From: Mesaphorura yosii
Taxonomy: Eukaryota > Arthropoda > Collembola > Poduromorpha > Tullbergiidae
Assembly (NCBI GenBank): GCA_009869945.1
Contig: WIXG01000635.1
Location: 1 to 30,371 of the forward strand
Length of the DNA stretch: 30,371 bases
Direction: 5' to 3'
How positions within the stretch are numbered: the first letter of the stretch is position 1; each line of letters opens with the position of its first letter. The notes under the pieces were generated by a model, which ran no database searches, was not told the origin of the DNA, and saw only the letters and a list, made by a program, of their open reading frames with translations. Shown here piece by piece: positions 25,701 to 30,371 of this stretch. Position numbers and translations under genes: made by a program.

Positions 25701-27866
25701 GAACGAACAAACCTACAACGAGGATCCGTTTGGTTACTCATTGCGAACGTACCCGTCCTCCGATCCGCCTGGCCAGTACACCGAATTCTGGGTGGGGAAA
25801 CTGACCGCAGACGAGTACGGAATTGGGTATGCCAGAGTCGAGAACGGAGCTCGCAGAAATATATTCCAAGTCACGAACCCAAGAAAAGGGCGTCTCGTAT
25901 ACACTTTGAGGTTCGCGTGGGACAAAGCGACGATCAAAGACGTACTGACCAAATTGCAGTCTCGTGTCAATGCGACGACGGGAGAAATGTCACGATTTGT
26001 GTCCAGCAACGAGAACGAGATCGACGCAAGTTTTGACCGTGTCTGGAGCAGTGTGACGAGTTCGATGCCTGACCCACAAAGTGTACTTGAGTGGGATCTG
26101 CATGAGTTGAAGACGATTCTGGAAGAGCAAAACCTGCCGGATGAGGTCACTACTTATATCAGTAAGTGAATTTGAATACACAAGACATGCTACAACGTTT
26201 AACTAATTTTCCAATAACCTGCAGCTTCCAATTTGGAAGGAGCTTCCGAATTAATATTTTCTGGATCCAACGAAATTGGCACTGGAGATTCAGACGATAG
26301 CAGTCTGAAACAAGGACTTGCAGTGAGAATTGTTGCGTATGGTGAACTTATTAACGGCGTTATCGAGGGACTCAAGCTAGCAATCGACAAAGACGATGCT
26401 TCTTCAAATATTTACAGTCATGGTTAGGCCTGAACCGAACATGTCAGGCCATCACTGAATCAGCAGGTCCTTATTATTACTTTGATGACTTTTTTTAATC
26501 TGCAGATACCAAGCATGCATATTTATCCACACTTTACGAAAAATTCGAGGAGCTTTCGCTTATACGTGAAAACATTCTCGAGCTTGAGTCGCGTCATGCA
26601 ATGCTGAAGAAAATTGTGGTCCCCGCCAAAAGGATGTTGCTCAAACGATTCCAAACACTGTACAAAGTAAGCTCGGATGACGTGCGCGACATGTTCCCGT
26701 ACCCGGAGACAGGGCAATTCTTGCAGTCACTACGGACGTACGTGGAGAAGAGACTTTTTGCAAATGAGAATGACCCCGCGATTCGTGACGATTTTGCAAA
26801 CAAACTGCATCTTGCCCTCCAGAGAATCTTTGCCGAAACACTGCAGCTCGATATGACGAAAGGGATTTTCCAATTCAGCGTACATGCGCCTTATTTCAAT
26901 TTTCTGCCTTCCATTTATCTGGACCGTCAAGCGAAGCTGAATCTCTCGCCTTTCGTTTCAGATTCCTGAAATCACACGTGCAAAATTGATTCGCAAGCTG
27001 CTTCGAGCCAATGCAGGTGAAACAGCTCCGCCTGGCATTCCGTTCAAGTTCTGGGTTAATTTACTGCTCAGCCGCGAAGAGTCGATTCCACCAATCGACG
27101 GGAAAGCCCTAATTCTTGGGACATCGTACTTTCAGACATTTGATCGAGTTATTCGACGTTTTGAGTCTACCTGTCAGTATTTGCTGGCATCGGACTTCGT
27201 GGGCAAGAATTTCACGGTTGCAATTGACTTACGGCTGGAGAACAATCGGGCGACGATGCCAACGCGCTCAATTATATTTACGACTGGGCAAGACACGATG
27301 GTCTTGACGAAAGACGACGTAAGTACATCTCTGAAGATTACTGTTCCAACTCTGTGGTTATTACCATTACTGCTTGTATACAGATTTTCTTCAACGGTGC
27401 TCAAGTGCAGTCGCATTCCGTAATGGGGTCCATGAATTTGGGACCATTCATTGTGCACTTCAAATTCAATGGCGACTGGAGAATAATTCAAGGCAACATG
27501 GGCGTCGTCGTCGGCTGTTCACTGAAAATGGATGTTTGCGTTGTGCGTGTCAGCGGGATTTATTTCGGAAAAGTGCGAGGAGTCCTGGGCAATTTCAATA
27601 ATGAGGGCTACGATGATTTCTTGGTCCCGACGGGCACGGTAAGCAAATTGAGTTCGTATGTAGGAATTTGCACGACCTTATGGCGTTGTCTTTGCATATT
27701 GTAACCGTAGATGACCGAGAGCTCAGAAGCCTTCGTACGCGCATGGAAGATCAACGCCCAGTGTAGGACACAAACGATCAGCAAATATCTGCCAAATTTG
27801 CAAAATTATGTCCAGCTGGCAAAGACATTTCCAGCATCGCTGCCGAGGGAAGGTGAAAAATTGTAA
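16737..27866 (+). CDS. LLTP gene C, apolipophorin/vitellogenin-type, no furin-type site
   Basis: Paralogue of gene B with the same domain order. Exons: 16737-16812, 16894-16944, 17017-17423, 17502-17651, 17737-19212, 19272-20071, 20151-20383, 20447-20956, 21066-21563, 21644-21807, 21871-22070, 22154-22564, 22635-23043, 23111-24231, 24352-25123, 25198-26161, 26225-26422, 26506-26879, 26962-27318, 27384-27638, 27711-27866 (TAA); 9,582 nt, 3,193 residues. The signal peptide is VLYFYLTLALYICQFTTA. The vitellogenin-N module holds IKRALVSLF and NRCGDRDGG; VWD lies at about 2985-3142 (TCQYLLASDF, GVLGNFNNEGYDD). It differs from B in three ways. Where B has RSKR, this protein has a Ser/Pro/Gly linker (SPARPSSTNSAPGRPRF) with no RXXR. 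It keeps a cysteine pair in exon 7 (20167, 20206) and one near the N-terminus (exon 2) that B lacks. Several B introns are missing. After the VWD come 51 residues with a single cysteine. Secreted lipid or yolk carrier by family; the specific role is not decided. Confidence 0.9.
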
Positions 27867-28474
27867 TAAGAACGAGAAACAAGCGCCAGTCGCCGCCATT
27901 GTAATTAGTGTAGTATTTTTATTAGTTATTAGTAACTTTTCATGCTCTCTGAATGCAATGCGGGATCATCACATGTAATTACCTGTGGTATTGAATTCAT
28001 ATTCATAATTATGGGGTTGACTAACGTCTGCCTCTGCTGCGTGCCTGAAACTGCAATTCATTTTAACATACTGCTCAACTAACAATCTGACCTGACTAGT
28101 CAGCACAGCTAATTATGAATGAATCACGAATTATTATCATCAAATGCATGTTCAAGTTTCGTTCCTCACAATATCGGGCAGAATGACAACAAGAGCATCA
28201 TTCCAAGTGCTGAGGTAATTAAGTAATTTCACAGCTAATACAAGTGCTTGCTTGTGTCAACAATGGTTAAGGTTCTAGTTCAACAATAAAATTTACAATT
28301 TACAGTACAAGGTTACAATAATGATTTGTCTACGTGTCAGATCAACTGCTGCCTTGTTAATTTAATTATGGTACACGTACAATACAATACGAAGGGATTA
28401 ACGGGTGCAGGCGTGAATAATTCGTACTCGTAACTTTAAATTCTAAGTCTGTATTTACAAGTGTGTGCAATGCA
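27867..28474. other. Gene C 3' UTR and AT-rich intergenic DNA
   Basis: AT-rich stretch following the gene C stop, containing the candidate poly(A) hexamer. No reading frame of note. A cysteine-coding patch near 28025-28055 (VCLCCVP) was examined as a missing tail exon but has no good acceptor. Confidence 0.4.
28285..28290 (+). terminator. Possible poly(A) signal of gene C
   Basis: The first canonical AATAAA after the gene C stop codon, about 420 bases downstream in AT-rich DNA. The distance is larger than for genes A and B, so a non-canonical signal closer to the stop is also possible. Confidence 0.35.
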
Positions 28475-28484
28475 GAATTTGAAT

Positions 28485-28673
28485 GAATCCATGACAGAAT
28501 CCCTTTGCCACAACACCTCTGGCATAAACCCCTTCGTCAAAATTCCTGCGACAAAATCCCTCCAAAAGGCAAGGCCAAGGAAGGGATTTTGTCGCAAAGG
28601 GATTTTGTCGCAGGAATTTTGACGAAGGGGTTTATGCCAGAGGTGTTGTGGCAAAGGGATTTTGGCGTGTTCC
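28485..28673. repeat. Fold-back (MITE-like) element with perfect 64-bp inverted repeat
   Basis: The arms 28498-28561 and 28598-28661 are exact reverse complements over 64 bases, separated by 36 bases. The loop side of the right arm carries an exact 16-base tandem duplication (AAGGGATTTTGTCGCA at 28581-28596 and 28597-28612), and the rest of the arm looks like further diverged units of 13-15 bases (GGAATTTTGACGA, GGGGTTTATGCCA, GAGGTGTTGTGGCA). The same 10 bases, GAATTTGAAT, flank the structure at 28475-28484 and 28674-28683 and may be a target-site duplication. No transposase is encoded. The best reading is a small non-autonomous fold-back element; a transcribed hairpin is the alternative. 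Confidence 0.75.
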
Positions 28674-28683
28674 GAATTTGAAT

Positions 28684-29651
28684 TCTTTGCTTTTGCTTTG
28701 CGTGCACGGAAAGGTTCAAAGGTGAACGCTAAAGGCTACCGTGGTTAAATTCTAATTTCCTAATTATGTTGACTTTACTTTTATATTTAGTACAATCACT
28801 CATACGAGCACGCATTCATTCGAAAATGATTGAAATTAGTTTAGTGTATTGCTGGCTACAAGTCAAGTCTAGCAGTTAGTGACATGCGATTTATGTACAA
28901 ATTGTAGCACCGTTAATCCCTCAGTTTTGCTTTTGTCAACAACAAATTACAGTAATTACATTACGGTGCCATTGCTTAAGAATTGTGAACAAGTACATGT
29001 TTAGGAATGATCATGAATTAACAAGCTATCTAGTACACTAATTATGGAAGAAAATCGATCATATTTGACTAAACTAGCAAGTGCCTAAACTAAAATTATC
29101 AATTGTGCTATTGGCAATTCGAAATTTGCAAGTTGCTATCAAGAGATGAATTGAATATGATTAAGATTAGACTAAAGCTAAATTCCTAGTCAAAACTACT
29201 ACTGGCAGTCGAATCTCTTTGACTTTTGACATTACATTTGACATTACTTATCGCAAATATATATTGCTTCTTTTGCAATGATAACGTGTGTCTTAATTTG
29301 TAAAATGGGATATTTGGATTTGTATTGGAATCATTTCTTGTCTTACTATTCTCGTGGTGAACTGCGTTCCTTATCCCTTAACAACTAGGTTATGCAGTTA
29401 AAGCCAACAAATCATCATAACTCACAAATTCTGACTTGACGCATTCACTCGCACATTCACACCGCAATACCGTAGCGTTCGTTTCGATTCGATTGTCCCA
29501 AGCACGGATTAGAGAGACGATGAGGAATGGTTTCTTCGCTGCTGCGCTGGAATAAAAATACTGACAAACGTTAATGTTCAAAATAATTTGTATTTGCATT
29601 TCTTGTACAGAAACATAAAGGAAATGGAATGATCTAGTGCATATGTCGCTA
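28684..29651. other. AT-rich intergenic DNA between hairpin and small minus-strand gene
   Basis: Nearly 1 kb of AT-rich DNA between two convergent genes. The right part should hold the 3' UTR of the minus-strand gene. A 69-codon frame on the - strand (29390-29599) lies inside that presumed UTR, after the gene's stop codon, and has no recognisable domain. Nothing else is visible. Confidence 0.4.
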
Positions 29652-30212
29652 TCACTGGGGTAGGGCTTGTGCCTGTGCTTCTGCCTGCGCCGCCATTATC
29701 CAGGCCAACCATTCCTCATCCTCTCTCTCTTGCTTGGTCTTTTTGGGATGACCGCCATTTGTCTTGCCGTTGGTCACCTCTCCTGCTATGAATCCGAATA
29801 TTATTCCAAAAGTTAGGCCAACAATTAGTCCTGCAATGAAAACGCGATATTTCGTGATTAGCTACTTCTTCACGTAAACAAACGAAGGCCAACATCAAAT
29901 ATTTGTACCCACCTGTAATTATTCCTAATGTGAGACCAACGGCAACACCTGCAAACATGAAAATGTTAGCGATCGGCATTTCTTCCTGTGCGCGGGATAA
30001 GATAACTGAACTTACCGACAGCCATTCCAAAGAGGCCACCAACTCCTCCTAAACAAACAACGGAATTGCATTAGTAAGTGCGTCATTCTTCAGAATGCGT
30101 ATGGCTTTATGGGTTGTTCACTTACCACCGACTACTAATCCGACCAGTGGCCAGCAATTATGAACACAACTATAAACTGCATTACCTAGCCGGCTCATAC
30201 ATGAATCCCAAC
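29652..30212 (-). CDS. Small glycine-zipper membrane protein, unrecognised family
   Basis: Exons on the - strand: 30212-30126, 30048-30016, 29948-29913, 29830-29652 (TGA), with GT-AG introns of 77, 67 and 82 bases, all phase 1. Starting at the in-frame ATG 30198-30196 gives 321 nt and 106 residues. A good acceptor just upstream (30213-30214), also fitting phase 1, suggests a further 5' exon, perhaps a signal peptide beyond the window. Residues about 20-64 carry glycine at every fourth position twelve times in a row, with hydrophobic residues between (for example GVAVGLTLGIIT and GLIVGLTFGIIF), enough for one long or two tightly packed membrane helices. Before it lie two cysteines (YSCVHNCW; a third, in DSC, if the upstream exon exists). 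After it comes a charged tail (KKTKQEREDEEW) ending in Ala/Gln. I do not recognise the gene; the exon structure is convincing, the function unknown. Confidence 0.65.
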
Positions 30213-30330
30213 CTGTTAAACAAAACACAGAACATTATTCATTGCCAGAGTGCATTTACACAATTTGCAATAACTGAATACTGGACAGGACGACAGCTAC
30301 AACTCAAACCCGGTTACTATTTTTTATTAT

Positions 30331-30336
30331 TATATA
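30331..30336 (-). promoter_or_regulatory. Possible TATA box of the minus-strand gene
   Basis: TATATA on the - strand about 135 bases upstream of the candidate ATG, with an initiator-like TCAGTT at 30277-30272. If used, the 5' leader would contain short upstream ATG frames and an in-frame TAA before the ATG at 30198. If instead an upstream exon exists outside the window, this is only intronic AT-rich sequence. Confidence 0.25.
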
Positions 30337-30371
30337 AATGTACGCGTTGTCGACACTACTCTTTGTTCCAC

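Noticed and set aside
28025..28060. Cysteine-coding patch (VCLCCVP) as a missing C8-like exon of gene C
   Set aside because: No AG acceptor in suitable phase and no similarity to the tail of gene A.
28436..28654. Minus-strand frame with DKIPLRQNP-like repeats
   Set aside because: It is the reading of the inverted repeat and its 16-base units; no splice context or start context supports a protein.
29390..29599. 69-codon minus-strand frame
   Set aside because: It falls in the presumed 3' UTR of the glycine-zipper gene and lacks any recognisable feature beyond a few cysteines.
1..30371. CRISPR arrays, tRNA or rRNA genes, bacterial operons, integrated virus
   Set aside because: I saw no spaced direct repeats of that type, no tRNA cloverleaf, and no polymerase, integrase or capsid-like frames; all large frames belong to the LLTP genes.

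Overview
The window is intron-rich animal nuclear DNA. It has about 50 short GT-AG introns, mostly 55-120 bases, with acceptors of the (T)nCAG type, AATAAA signals and no bacterial gene organisation. The coding content is three head-to-tail large lipid transfer protein (LLTP) genes of the apolipophorin-II/I / vitellogenin family, all on the + strand, plus one small unrelated gene on the - strand at the right edge. The family, a furin-type site near residue 724 in one copy, the size of about 3,000 residues and the C-terminal von Willebrand D (VWD) domain point to an ecdysozoan invertebrate. An arthropod is most likely; a tardigrade or other panarthropod cannot be excluded. The species is not identifiable from sequence alone.

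Layout: (1) bases 1-1892 are the last six exons of LLTP gene A: an amphipathic helical segment, the VWD domain and a cysteine-rich C8-like tail. (2) 1893-4119 is intergenic and holds A's poly(A) signal and a TATA-containing promoter for gene B. (3) 4120-15832 is LLTP gene B, 28 exons and 2,966 codons in my model, with signal peptide, lipid-binding N-terminal module, RSKR furin-type site, long beta-rich middle, helical segment and VWD. It stops almost immediately after the VWD. (4) 15833-16736 is intergenic with a poly(A) signal and an exon-like orphan reading frame. (5) 16737-27866 is LLTP gene C, 21 exons and 3,193 codons, with the same architecture but no RXXR site at the corresponding place and only a short tail. 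(6) 27867-29651 is AT-rich intergenic DNA holding a perfect 64-bp inverted repeat (hairpin element) flanked by a 10-bp direct repeat. (7) 29652-30212 (- strand) is a small four-exon gene for a protein with an unbroken ladder of twelve glycines at four-residue spacing, a glycine-zipper membrane protein that I do not recognise.

The exon models of B, C and the small gene were built by hand from splice sites, phase continuity and B/C homology. The phases and total lengths close exactly (multiples of three). In this family the proteins are secreted lipoprotein scaffolds that load lipid through the N-terminal module and carry it in haemolymph or store it in yolk. The tandem array suggests duplication followed by divergence in proteolytic processing, disulphide pattern and C-terminus.
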